This document shows, one piece after another, positions 48,651 through 60,960 of a stretch of DNA of 64,000 nt. The DNA lies in contig NC_073692.1 of the NCBI RefSeq assembly GCF_029784155.1, forward strand, positions 426,107,324 to 426,171,323. The letters are read 5' to 3'. Every line of letters starts with the position of its first letter. Positions within the stretch are counted from its first letter, which is position 1. A program made the translations under genes and the position numbers. Source of the stretch: Uranotaenia lowii (Eukaryota; Arthropoda; Insecta; Diptera; Culicidae). The notes beneath the pieces were generated by a model, which saw only the letters and a list, made by a program, of their open reading frames with translations, ran no database searches and had not been told where the DNA came from.

Positions 48651-49331
48651 TGTTAGGACAAGAATAAGTTCTTATCTCATTTTCGTGCCCTAATTTTGGA
48701 AAAACATGCAAGAACTGCTTAGTTCATTTTTGCAGATTTTACGCACACTTGCTTACATTTGTTTTTACTGACTTAAATAATTCTGACTTGACTGCCAGAT
48801 GATTTGTAAACTAGCAAACGCAGATCGAGCTTCTCTGATCAGGATTTCGATGTCATTTTTGATACCAACCTTAGGCACTGTATTGCTAATATCCTGGAAC
48901 GCTTTCCAACCCTCAGCTTGCTGCTTTGAGAATGACAAAACTGACTGCTAAAAACAATATAAACATTTGCAACTTATATGTATATTACACCTGAATTATA
49001 TACCTATTTATTAAAAACTCTAAAAGATAGTATTATTGGCTTACATCTCGGTCAGTGCAGCAGCTCAGATAGTTGTTTTTTCCTCGAACATAAAATACCA
49101 AAAAAGTTTACAACCTTGTAGGAAAATAGTTTCTGAGAGATTTTCTCATCTTTATTCAACCACCGAGCAGCAGCCGTGTTGTGGTTGTTCGAGCAGATGG
49201 GAAAAACTTCCAGCAACACATAAGGCTGGCGGATGCTAAAGCAGTAAAAAATATTCAATGTCGTAAACCAATTTCAGATTTTGATCAACAACCTTGTGTG
49301 CCCTACATATCATCGGTAGATACCGACTTGA
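48651..49331. other. Spacer without recognised features
   Basis: Flanks the Transib-like element. Short open frames only. Confidence 0.5.
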
Positions 49332-49336
49332 CAATG
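49332..49336. repeat. 5-bp target duplication CAATG, left
   Basis: Repeated at 53514-53518, directly outside the opposite end of the foldback element. Confidence 0.75.
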
Positions 49337-50185
49337 CACAGTGGTCCAGAACAAACATTTATCGTGACAAAATTAATTACGCAAAATATATACGTTTTAG
49401 ACATATGATATCTTCTGCAAAGTTGTTCACAATTATGAGGGCCGTATTTTGGAAGAATAATTTATTAGGACGTGTCATTCTCCTGGGAATTCGTAATGCT
49501 AATTTCTTTCAGGAGCTAGATAGAGCAAAAATATGTTCTACAATGTTGTAGATCTAAACATTTTAACAAACTTTGCTGAACACATAAAAGTCGTACGATG
49601 AGACGTTGTCGTTTTATAATTTTTTTTAAGATTTAATATTAGAACGTGTCGAAAAAAACAGTTTTTTGACCATAACTTTTTCTAGTGAAGTTGTACAGAA
49701 TTAGTGTATTCTAATCAATTGATCAACATAACAATACGCACGTTTTTCTTGAAGATTATAGGGAGCTATTGTTTCATTTGCCAAAGTTAGGAGCATAAAT
49801 GTGTTCAAATTGGACCATTTTTGAGCTGCAATATCTCTGATTTGTGCAAACCTAAAAATCTTTAACTTATTGCAAAATGTAGCTAAAGATATGAATATTC
49901 AATGCTAAAAAAATTGGAGATAGGTTTTTCTTTAAATTCGAGATTTATAATTTTGAAAATAGTAATTTCTCATGATTTTTTAATGAAATTTTATCCAATT
50001 TTAATCCTTTTTTTATCAGAAACACAACCAGTACCAATACACAAGCCAACCATTACTCGGGATATTGTTTAGAATTGTTCAGCTTCTTATTTTACAATTA
50101 TCTCAAACATTTAATTATTTATAAAAACATTTGGAACAAAATTAACGAAATTCAATTGCTCTAAGAAAATTCCACTTTTTTCAAC
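49337..50185. repeat. Left inverted arm of the Transib-like element
   Basis: Inverted copy of the right arm. It preserves the uninterrupted Helitron target between 50129 and 50130 (complement CCAAA|TGTTTTTAT). Confidence 0.9.
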
Positions 50186-50981
50186 CAATTTTCCGCAGCT
50201 ACAGGTAGTGGAGAAATTTCTTTGACTCTCGGAATGCGATTGATCAATGAAATAAGCTGATCAGAAAGTAATCAGCAACCTTTTGAAGACATCCGTACCA
50301 ACACGTGAAAGGGACTATCTCCAAAAGTAAACAAAATCCATTCTCAGTACCTCTTGATAGGCCAATATTTGCACTACTTAACGGTAAAACCCTTTTGATA
50401 AAATAATATTTCGTTACATTAAAAACTCAATTGGAGTAAAGGATCTATAAACATTCTAAAACCAGAACCGCCATCATATTGATATACACCCTTTACTCCG
50501 GAACAATTTTTCGAATGCGAGCGTATAACTAAGCTAAAAATAAGAAAATAGCAAAGGGTGTATAAACAGGTTAGATAAAATATTACGTGAGCTAGGTTCT
50601 ATCTACGATAGCGCGTTTTTTATTTTTTTTGTTCATGAAAATTGATGTTCCTCTATTCTGACATATAGAGGATGCTTCTAAAAATCGTTTGTCTTTCATA
50701 AAATGCAAAAATTTCAAGTTATTTTTAATTAGCGATTTAAAATAGGCTGTATTTTTATCAAATGCGTTTTTCTCGATTCGCCATATATGGAGATACATCC
50801 TTTTCATGTGTTGGTACAGACATCTTCGATGTTTGCAACTCTGCTGAATTTGCGTGCATGATGTTTTCTGAAACTCTTATCGATTTGTTCCATGTTTCCT
50901 GGTTAAAATACTAGATAAACCCTGACTTTTCCCAACAGACATTGAAATAAGCCCATCATCAGTCTCGATTCCTTTGCAAAA

Positions 50982-51242
50982 TTAAGTCGATCTTACTATA
51001 AAGAGACTCATGATCTTTCTAGGAAGGTCAACGGATTTAGACAACTTATCCGAATCAACGGTCATCTTTAAGTGGAGTTGCGATGGAAGCTCGAACCACT
51101 CGAGGTGAAAGCAAGTAACTTGACGTTGTAGAGTATAATGATTCCCATATATTTGCTTGTTCTTTGGTGCCACTACGTGTAATGAACGGAATTTGTACAA
51201 TTTGGAACAATGATTACCCATTATCAACAACATTGTGTCGAC
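50982..51242 (-). pseudogene. Unrecognised coding-like fragment between the arms
   Basis: An open frame of about 85 codons runs on the minus strand with ordinary-looking codons. Residues include HVVAPKNKQIYGNHYTLQ, CFHLEWFELP and SKSVDLPRKIMSLFIV. A stop lies 15 bases upstream of the valine codon near 51242 and a TAA ends it at 50982. The first internal ATG would start it at 51233. I do not recognise a domain, signal peptide or membrane segment. Its place in the unique centre of the Transib-like element suggests a relic of a transposase or of captured sequence, but I cannot show similarity to Transib transposase. A chance frame remains possible. Confidence 0.3.
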
Positions 51243-51355
51243 CAATATAATAGCTTAAGAAGAAACTAGTGCGCTCACACAAAACGAAGTGGGAAAAATT
51301 GAAACAGAGATAAAATCGCTGTGACAATCATGCCGCATATCCTCTATCACCTACA

Positions 51356-53513
51356 GTTGAAGAAAGTGGAATTTTCTTAGAGCAATTGAATTTCGTTAAT
51401 TTTGTTCCAAATCATAAAAAGTAATTTCCGTTTGTTCGTTTGTATGTTTGTCTTCAATAGGCTCAGCCGCCATAAGAGCTAGAGAGCTGAAATTTGGCAT
51501 GGGTGCTCATTAGGACCAGGAATGATGAAAAATGTTTTTAGATTTTCGGATGACCCCTTTTGAAGGAGGTCGTCCATACAACAACGGTTTTATTCCCACG
51601 AACCAAAAGTCATGGCACCCATTTTGCGAACCGATTTTCGTTTCCATTCGTTTCGTTGGCGGGATTATTTTCACCATCATCATGGGCCGGGTATTAGAAA
51701 CAACGACCATCCAGAGCTCACATGTACTGGATAGCAAATCAAAGCTTGCTGAGCATTAAAAATTTGGAAGTGAAAATTTAGGCGGGTGTTTTTGTACCTT
51801 CTACTGTTCAAAGCACGTGCTACCGGTACGAGATATTTGGATACAATTATAAGCCTACATTTTGATTGAAAAATACAACTAGCCTTCAATGGGGATTTTA
51901 ATAGGGGATTAGAAAATTGATTAGATAATAAAATTTGAGGTTTTGAGTTTTATACAATTCGATTTCACTGACCAATTTCTAACTTTTGAGTTATCATTGA
52001 TGACCAATGTGGTCGATTCCATCCATTACGGGGATGTTTGTGCCCATGAAATAAAAACGGTATTAAAAAAAAACCTTTTTCATAATGAAAAAATGGTGCA
52101 TTCGAGATGATTTGTTTTCGATAACTTCAAAAAGCTATTAGTAAAACTTTCAACATTTAAGGTAAACTAATAATAAAACAGTGCGAAAAAAATCACACAT
52201 GCAATTGAAAACATGCAAAGTGAGTTTTCAACATGCTTCAACAAAGTTCGGAGGTTTATTAAGAAATTTCTAAGTAAAAGAAACTTAAATATACCATTTT
52301 ACAGGGAGATCATCCATATTGATCTTCAACAGATATTTTCATTAGATGGAAAAGATAAAAAAAAGCAGTTTAATCTTTTGAAGATAAAACTATTAGGCCA
52401 AATTAATTCAATCTTCCTAAAAAATTATGGTTGAAAAAAATGTTTTTCATGAAAATTTGAATTAGCATACCAGGATTTTTTTTGAATTTCCATTGATTAA
52501 AATCTTAAAACTAAAAATTTTTCAATAAAACGAAAACGATGAACAGTGAATATTCTCAATAAAAATCTTTAAAAAGACTAACAAAACTAACATGGCCAAA
52601 CTTGGGCCAAATTTCGTATAATGATGAATATAAAACTTCCAAAATTTCGAAAAATCAAACGATTCCTTTTGATTTATATTTCATGTGAACCCGAGCAAGG
52701 CCGGGTAAAATCAGCTAGTATTTTTATAAATAATTAAATGTTTAAGATAATTGTAAAATAAGAAGCTGAACAATTCTAAACAATATCCCGAGTAATGGTT
52801 GGCTTGTGTATTGGTACTGGTTGTGTTTCTGATAAAAAAAAGGATTAAAATTTGATAAAATTTCATTAAAAAATCATGAGAAATTACGATTTTCAAAATT
52901 ATAAATCTCGAATTTAAAGGAAAACCTATCTCCAATTTTTTTTAGCATTGAATATTCATATCTTGAGCTACATTTTGCAATAAGTTAAAGATTTTTAGGT
53001 TTGCACAAATCAGAGATATTGCAGCTCAAAAATGGTCCAATTTGAACACATTTATGCTCCTAACTTTGGCAAATGAAACAATAGCTCCCTATAATCTTCA
53101 AGAAAAACGTGCGCATTGTTATGCTGATCAATGGTTTAGAATACACTAATTCTGTACAACTTCTCTAGAAAAAGTTATGGTCAAAAAACTGTTTTTTTCG
53201 ACACGTTCTAATATGTAAATCTTAAAAAAATTATAAAACGACAACGTCTCATCGTACGACTTTTATGTGTTCAGCAAAGTTTGTTAAAATGTTTAGATCT
53301 ACAACATTGTAGAACATGTTTTTGCTCTATCTAGCTTCTGAAAGAAATTAGCATCACGAATTCCCAGGAGGATGACACGCCCTAATAAATTATTTTTTCC
53401 AAATACGGCTCTTATAATTGTGAACAACTTTGCAGAAGACATCATATGTCTAAAACGTATATATTTTGCGTAATTAATTTTGTCACGATAAATGTTTGTT
53501 CTGGACCACTGTG
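51356..53513. repeat. Right inverted arm (split by a Helitron)
   Basis: The arm sequence occupies 51356-51411 and 52719-53513, together about 851 bp. Confidence 0.9.
51412..52718 (+). mobile_element. Helitron (copy C) inserted in the Transib-like arm
   Basis: It begins TCATAAAAAGTAATTTCC and ends ATCAGCTAG. A hairpin ACCCG (52689-52693), 8-nt loop, CGGGT (52702-52706) precedes the CTAG. The insertion lies exactly between A (51411) and T (52719), and the other arm shows the empty site. The 5' ~500 bp matches copy A (for example GATTTTCGGATGACCCCTTT and CAAAAGTCATGGCACCCATT). Non-autonomous. Confidence 0.9.
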
Positions 53514-53518
53514 CAATG
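53514..53518. repeat. 5-bp target duplication CAATG, right
   Basis: Matches 49332-49336. Confidence 0.75.
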
Positions 53519-54574
53519 GCAACACCGAAGGGACTATATAGAAGTAGAAAAAGAAGGAAATCAGTAACAGAAAAAGATGTTCACCGTCGATGTCGATGAG
53601 TAAAAGATGAATTTTATTGAGTTTGAAGGTCGTCGCCGTCATTTTTCGACCGGTAAATGGGCCAATATCGATCAGAGCGCCGTAACGCAGCACATAACAA
53701 TAACAAAACACCGCGTGGTTTGGGTGAGGAAAAAGCAATTTGATTCTGTTTTTCCATTCCGTCATCCCTTATCGCGAAAATGCTTCGCAAAAGGCCTTAC
53801 TGAGAGGCTTCCAGTTGTTATAAAACCACAAAGCCTTTCAACGCACTCGGAAAATCCCTGGCAGAAGTACGTGAAGGCTTTAGGACGACATCGACACGCA
53901 GGCATTCATTCATTGTTGTATTCCGTTTCATTCTCAGTATGTTTATGTATGTTTGTCAAATTCTGCCGTCGAATTTTTATCATCAATCACTTCGACGAGG
54001 CAAGGACGAATTGAATTGAAACCGTAGATTTTTGTTGTTGTGGTAGGTTTGTCATCAAATTCATACGAGCCTACTGGACATTTGACTGAATTTAGGATCT
54101 TCCGTCATTACGCGGCTTTAATGATGGATTCGTGGCTTTGAATGAATGTATCACTCATTTTGAGTAGGTCTAGACTCAGTTTGTAGAAAAATCAATTTCC
54201 AAAAACAGTAAAAATAGATACTTAATATTATACGTTCTTACAACAATGTCTATCAATCATAATTAACCGGTTTCAATAACAGTTTGGAAAAAATATAACT
54301 GATTTATCTATCGTTGCAAATTTTAGTTGGCTCCATACATTTGGATACAATGTATAACTATAGAAAGCATCAAATTGCATTCTGAGTGATAGTCGATTCT
54401 ATAGATTCTCAGAATTTGGTTCATTACCGATTGCAGTTGAAACCTGAATTCAACAAGGGCGTGAATGACACGAGAATGTAAAAATCCCAGAAAAACTAAA
54501 ACAACGATAATTTTATAGTTTAGCAGCATATTCTGATTCGCTGGTAAAATAAGCACATTTTGACAACAAAAACA
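53519..54574. other. Spacer with a GC-richer part, no recognised gene
   Basis: A 135-codon forward frame (53607-54014) has no domain I recognise and may be chance. The rest is AT-rich. Confidence 0.45.
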
Positions 54575-54771
54575 AATGACAAACAAATGACAAAAATGAC
54601 ACAAATGACAAAAATGACAAAAAAGACAAAAATTACAAAAATGACAAAAATGACAAAAATGAAAAAATTACAAAAATGACAAAAATGACAAAAATGACAA
54701 AAAGGACAAAAATGACAAAAATGACAAAAATGACAACAATGACAAAAATGACAAAAATGACAAATTAAACA
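54575..54771. repeat. Degenerate (ATGACAAAA)n array
   Basis: About 21 imperfect units of the 9-base repeat found at 14450-16496, with variants such as ACACAAATG, AAAGGACAA and AATTACAAA. Orientation is the same as the large array. Confidence 0.9.
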
Positions 54772-56598
54772 AATATTTAAGCAAATTCAATCCAGAGACA
54801 GCTTGAAACGTCTATGAAAAGTATTTTCTCTCCATTTGAATCATAAAAACACTTAAAAATTAAAAAAAAAATACAATTAATCAACGATTATTATGGAAAA
54901 CCTGCAATCGGCCGAAATAAATTCATTTGATGTCAATGGTTGGGAAATTCATTACTTAAGAATCTGCACCCAATCTGCGAAAAAGGGCTCCATTAACTAC
55001 GTAATTACGCCCAGATGGCGGCTGTATGTCCAAGGGACCAAAAATTTACGATATCAGCCCTCACATATGTACACACCAAAAACGCAGCTCCAAGCAGGCA
55101 GGCACCCCATTATCACCAATTCAATAAATTTTCACAGCCCCATAATTAATCAGCCAGTTATTGGTTGTTACAATCAACCCTTTTGCCCCTCCGGTGTGGA
55201 ATGCGCCTTGTAAATGAGTTATCGCTTGTTACACTACACATGTTACAGGACATAAAAGTGTTAACTTTTATTAGTGGTACCTTTTTTAATCGTTTACAAC
55301 AACAGTGAAAATTGGCGAAAAAAGTACAATTCAGCTTACCGGGGAAACATTATGTCTTTCTGATAGGGTAGCAGCCATTGATGCTAAACGACCAATTAAG
55401 AGCATTTTCATGCTTCGTATCACAGCTCCATTATCACACATTAATTGAAATCAGCTTTATGTGGGAATTTATTTCAACCCCAGCTTGGTTAGAACAGGTG
55501 CTCTGAAGCAAAAATATCTGAAGAAGGGTGATTCTGATGATGGAATATTTGAACGATCAGTCTTCAACAGAAAACTTATTTCTTCAAATTGAAGTTGAAT
55601 CATTTGAAATTAATATGTTATTTAATCTCTCACCGATCATTTGTTAAAAAAAAACTGTAAAACCTTAAAAGTGTCGTTGAAGTGTCTGAAAATTGTCTTT
55701 AGTATTCAAGAAATCAATTCTAAAAGATTGTTGGATAGTTTAAGCTTAACTTAAAAAATAAATGATTTTCCAAAAAAAAGTGCAAGTATTTGTGAATCGC
55801 AAGTATCTGCGCTTGTTGACCTGGCAATTGGATCTCGAATGAGGAACTACATCGCCGGTGTCATCAAAGGGCGCCTGAAATCGAGATTCGGAAATGTAGG
55901 GGAGGGGCGGGCTATATGCGCATATTAAGGAAAGCACTCATTTTCTCCCATATTCCAATAGATAGGAGTCTGAAAACTATATACACATGAGCGGACATCT
56001 GTTTTATATACGTTAGAGCAATTTTTCTGTAAAAATCTCTTACAGTTTTTGTGATAATAATTTTATAATAAAAGAAGTCAAAATAGCCGATTTACGAAAC
56101 TGTCGGGCTAAATGCGCCTATTTATGTTTTTAGCTATATTTCATTAACACTTGCAATATTTTGATATTATTTAACCTAAAATGGTAGAAACGGATGTTAA
56201 GCATACGTCAAGGCTGAAATTTTGGAGAAATTTTTTACATCACTAGTTCTTTTGCATGAAACATAGTTAGGTATGCCATATGGCCATTTTTCATGGTAAT
56301 ATTTTGTTCATATCGTATTTTTATCGGATCAGTATGAAGTTCTTCTTTTTTTCGCTGAGAGATCGTGATTTGAGCGTAGATTTGATGTTGAAATGATAAA
56401 AAGTAAAAAATCTTTAAGGCTAATCTATTTTTCTTGATATAGGCATTTAACCTGCCTTGATATGGGCATTCAGAACCTGTCTCTTATTCCAATATCTTAT
56501 CATTTACGACTTTGCCAAAAGTTTCAATTTGTTGAATTTCCGATTTTCAGATGAATGAGAAAGAAAAACCATTGAAATTTTTGTTCACAGAATCTGTA
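54772..56598. other. Spacer, possibly including the left part of an ATGCGCATAT-containing element
   Basis: No gene is recognisable. GGGCTATATGCGCATATTAA (55909-55928) resembles GGCTGTATGCGCATATTAC (60695-60713), beyond the large insertion, so 55900-56626 and 60548-60735 may be two halves of one older repeat. Confidence 0.35.
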
Positions 56599-56626
56599 CG
56601 CACGATAATTAAAGTTCAATATATTA
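56599..56626. repeat. 28-bp direct repeat, left copy
   Basis: Begins CGCACGATAATTAAAG and ends TTCAATATATTA. An exact copy lies at 60520-60547. Interpreted as a target-site duplication. Confidence 0.8.
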
Positions 56627-59600
56627 GCTTAGCTTAGCTTAGCTTAGCTTGGTTGACTACTCATATCCACCTTAAATTATCGAACTGGAAATGCTGTGTA
56701 GATATGTTTATACAAGGAAAAAAAAGTATTCAGATATGACGATATATGATATTCTTAGATATGATAATTTTTTTAAACTTCTGATAACATATTTGATTAT
56801 ACTTTGCTCAACTTATGCATTTCCAATTCCATGATCGCTGGCGTGGCTAGGCAGAACAAGTTCTATTTCGCCAATGGTTGCTACTCCGCGATTAACCGAG
56901 GCCATCAACTTTGTGCAAAGGCCAATAGAATGCTGCTTGGGATTAGCAGTACATTCTCGTTGCACAAAATTCATGCTCTCTCTCTCTTTGAATATGGTTA
57001 ATAGCGGCGCCGGCCACGTCCTAGTAGTCAATGGGGGAAATATGAAAGGATATTAGTTAGTTGGATACTTTCTAGGTTCAATCAACAACCTAGATATTCC
57101 AAATACTAGCTTTGAAAAATTTAGAGACAAAGGTAAGTCAATATCGCCAACTATGGAAACCGTCTGTACGTCTGCGAATCTATATTCAAATATCCATGGA
57201 AAGGGTTTTGTTAGTAGGGAAGGGTTTATAGATCAGGATCCATTTTGGTTAATGGTGCGATCGTTTTTCCTACACCTTCTATGCTCCTAGATATTTCCTA
57301 AGGAAACTCCTATTTATACCTATGAGGCAGTGATATAAGCTCCAAAGCTTTCTAAAAGACAGAAGTATTTCAATAATCGTTAAAACATTTTTGAAATATA
57401 AAATCTTTTCGAAGCTAACTTGTTTTCCTAGCTAATTTTCCTATTATATTGATGTATTTTCAAAAACGACCTTGCATCATGAAGAAGCCGATTATACTTC
57501 AAAGTATAGTTATAATAAAAATTTTGAAATTTAAAAACTTTGTTCATGAATACCACGCGCCTCGGTGATAGGGTTAGAAATTTTAAATGAGCTGTCAGTT
57601 GTGATAATTGATGAAGGTCGTTTTTGAAAACTCATCAGTGCAATTCTACTCTTTGCCTCATGTTGATTTCTTTATTATGGTGTACAAAATAGGCATGTTA
57701 ATATAATATATATTTGCAAATATAACCAACATGCAGAATATAATGTGATACATATAAATAGAAATAAGATGAGCAATCAAAATACACAATAAAAGATATT
57801 TATATGAAGGATTATATGAACCTACATATTGAGTAATTATTGTTATACATTCAAATGGATCTACACATAGAAAGGAAATATTTTTAAAATTATTAGTATT
57901 GTTTGTATATTAAATCTATAATGTAATGTTATGAATATAATGTACATTGAATTTTAATAGGATTTAGGTAGTCTCAAATGCAAGACTAATCTACTTAATA
58001 ACAATATTTTGAGACCCTGAAAGAAGAATCATAGTTTATTTAAATATTTAAAAATTTATTGTTTTGAATTTTTTTAATGCAGATCATAAAATTACTTTCA
58101 CTACTTCTCCTGTATTTACACATTAAATTTTGAATGTTTTTCAAATCACTGTGAAATCTCGTTCTTCGCGAAAAGTTAGTTATATTATTTTTTCTTCGAT
58201 TAAATTAATCCGTGCCGTTTAAGTCATATTTCTTCACACAAACCTTAATCAATCGAGTTATAATTGAAATAAAAAAAAAAAGCTTTTAATTTTCAACCTA
58301 AATAATCTTGAGTATCCTCGTCGCTGTACATGGCCAATTCGCTCGAAGCTATGAGCGCGTTCAAACATTTAATTTACCGTTTAAAATGTAAAAAAAAATT
58401 GCCCCCATTTACTATTTATAAAAAAAAATGATAACATCTTTCACTTCCTCCTAGGTTAATTATGCAGAAAATCATTCATTGCTCGTTCTTGTACAACCTT
58501 TAGGATTTTCTGTGAAAAAAAGAACCTGTAGCTTTGATAATTTCAATCCTTTAATGAAAATGTTTAAAATGATTGGTGAACTTTAAATCCGATGAAAAAA
58601 AAAACTCCTTTTCACAATTTGTGATATTTTAAAAAGCACTATCAATTTTTTTTGCAAGAGTCCTACCAAAATTTTGTTGTATTTCTACGAGAAAAAAGCG
58701 AGCAATACGATAATGATGTTACATATTTCATGAGGCAATTCTCATGAGTCCACCAAACTCAAATTCGATATATTCTTACTTCTTAACTTTAAAAATAGTA
58801 TTCATTAACAAGTAACATACGTTCATACGTTAAATAGAAAACTTAAATGAATTTAAACAGACATCATTTTTCAAAAAACACTGGACTATTCCTCAGATAA
58901 CTACAACCTAACCGTTGCGATTGCCATTGAACCACAATTTCACATTTAAATTGAAGTTCGAAATTCGATGAGCACTTTGATAGGAAGCTAACCGATTTAG
59001 TTTCAAGTTTCTTGGAACTGTGATCACCTGTTATTTTTATACGTCCCTTTATTCACAATTTAACAGCTATGCAATGTCCAATTAAATAAACAAAAATCAC
59101 TAAGGCTCAAAAGAGTGACTCCTTCCGACAATGAGCTGGCCAGTCCTTCGAAACAACAGTCCTTTGTAAATCCATGATCCTAACTAAATCTCAAAAATGA
59201 ATTAAAATACCTTTATTATCATATGCAGTTGTTTATGTTGATGAAAGAAACAATTTGTTTGATATTCGATTCCAATAAGAAAATTTGGTTGCATGAAACC
59301 AAAGACACTTTTTCTCAAAGACAATAAAGGCTGTCCGCCTCAAATATTTTCATAACTGTATCTGATCCTGATATTAATAATAGATACACTTGACTCTAAT
59401 TACATTTTGCTTTAAAATTCCACTAACTGTAACTACTACTACTAACTTACTGTATGTAACTTTCCAAAATAATGTTTGCCAATCTTTGCTATCTACACTA
59501 TCTCTGCGCTTATGTTTGCGGGTGGGAGATCTCATGCAGCAAATACAGATATTCGTCTATTTTACACATATAAAAAAACATGTATGATTTTGCTTCGAAG

Positions 59601-60519
59601 GTTTATTTTTTCACTGAGCTTCTCACATGAGTCCCAAATTTAATTAGTGAAAATTTACCAACCTACACTTCTTTTAAAATGAAAACTCCAAAAGGGCAAA
59701 TCAAGTTGTTTTCTGCGTCCATTTGTCAATTTTTTGATTCTGTAAAGCTCGGATTTTACCATAATCGATAAAAAATTCTAACTAACAAACTTTCTGACAA
59801 TGTACAGCTGTGCTGCCGAATCTCTTCCTGTTGTTCATATGTTTGGTTTTAGAATACTTTCCTCAAACTAAACGAATAAACGAATTGCGATGAACCAAGC
59901 CGCCGCAATAAGGTGCTAATTTATATCTAGCACCCTAATTGAAATATTTAAGTAAATAAGAATTGATTTTTCTTACCTGACTCCATTCGATTTAAAAAAA
60001 AAGCCCTACTCCCAATGCTCGCCCTTAACAAAATACCCATTTTACAGACCTCGACCCATCTACCTCTTGGTCACTTTACCCTAGATTTTTTTATCGACCA
60101 CATAGCCAATCCACACCCCATGTGAGCTTTTCTTTTAGCGAGGACACATGCATATTTTGTTGAGTAGCTATGGTGTAACGCTTTGTCACACCTGTTGCGC
60201 TCTTTGGCTTTCGTTTGAGCTTTTCAATATGCAAAACGTGGGCTTTTATAGCGAAAGCTTTTTATTCTCTTTGACACCGAAAGAATTTTGACGCGACGCC
60301 ATTTCGGACACATTTTAAACAAACATTAAATTGACAAAACAACAACAAATCAAACGAATTTCTACGATATTTCACTTTTATACGCACTTCACAATATCAC
60401 AGGACCGAACAACTATTTAAACGGAACAAGTCCATCGTTTTTCACTCGAAAAAAATGAATTTTCTACACCGATTTTAAAAACGCGACCAAAACGTGGCAA
60501 TGTTGCCAGCGTTTTTTTC
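56627..60519 (-). mobile_element. 3.9-kb reverse-oriented non-LTR-type insertion without ORF
   Basis: Flanked by a perfect 28-bp direct repeat. Its left edge is a GCTTA run (56627-56650), which on the minus strand is an (AAGCT)n tail, so the RNA read right to left. No reverse transcriptase frame is visible. The tail-proximal part (about 56850-57320) looks like a LINE 3' region. The 5' part (about 60000-60519) contains a minus-strand TATAAAAG-like box near 60250 and a strong donor-like site CAG|GTAAG at 59976. It could be a non-autonomous LINE or a long RNA mobilised by a LINE. Confidence 0.6.
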
Positions 60520-60547
60520 CGCACGATAATTAAAGTTCAATATATTA
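60520..60547. repeat. 28-bp direct repeat, right copy
   Basis: Exact copy of 56599-56626. Confidence 0.8.
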
Positions 60548-60743
60548 TAACAAAACTGACAAAAATCTTGATCGAATTTTTAAATTTTTTTGGCTTTATA
60601 TAACCATCAAATTTCTTCATGCCATGTTTCAATAGCGTATTATCCTCAAACTGCACTGATTAGATACGTTGAGTCTCCAGCCATATCGTCAATCGGCTGT
60701 ATGCGCATATTACCCAACATGCGCATTTAGGAACACTTACCCC

Positions 60744-60960
60744 TAAGTGGAAATGGATTGGGCACACACTACAAAGAGATGAGAACGAGATTTGCAGAGA
60801 GGCGCTTGAGTGGAATCCAGAAGGACGACATTGAAGAAGAGGCAAACCCAGAAACTCGTGGCGGCGAAGCCTAGCCGCCGAATTCTGAACTGTCTACTAG
60901 AATCTTGACTGGGACCTGAGACTCTTGGCCAGCAACTCCCGGATATTTCTAGCTCAGTCG
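60744..60960 (+). pseudogene. Non-LTR retrotransposon ORF2 C-terminal relic
   Basis: One frame reads [20 protein letters not shown], then LEWNPEG, then WRRSLAAEF, then NLDWDL. These are the WIGHTLRR, ALxWNPEG and SWRRSLxAEL blocks found after the reverse transcriptase domain in RTE/R1-type LINE ORF2 tails. The frame contains several in-frame stops (after EGRH, after AAEF and two codons later), so it is dead. Nothing of the endonuclease or RT core is present. It differs from the tail at 9202-9489 and represents another LINE family. Confidence 0.75.

Larger units (their letters stand above)
49337..53513. mobile_element. Transib-like foldback element with ~850-bp inverted arms
   Basis: The left arm 49337-50185 is the inverted, mostly identical copy of the right arm (51356-51411 plus 52719-53513). 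Both ends start CACAGTGGTCCAGAAC. A 5-bp duplication CAATG flanks it. CACAGTG equals the RSS heptamer, and 23 nt further in is ACAAAATTA, similar to the RSS nonamer. Transib elements, relatives of RAG1, are known for CACWRTG termini, 5-bp duplications and a nonamer-like block after a 23-nt spacer. The centre (50186-51355) has no recognisable transposase. A Helitron is inserted in the right arm. Confidence 0.7.
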
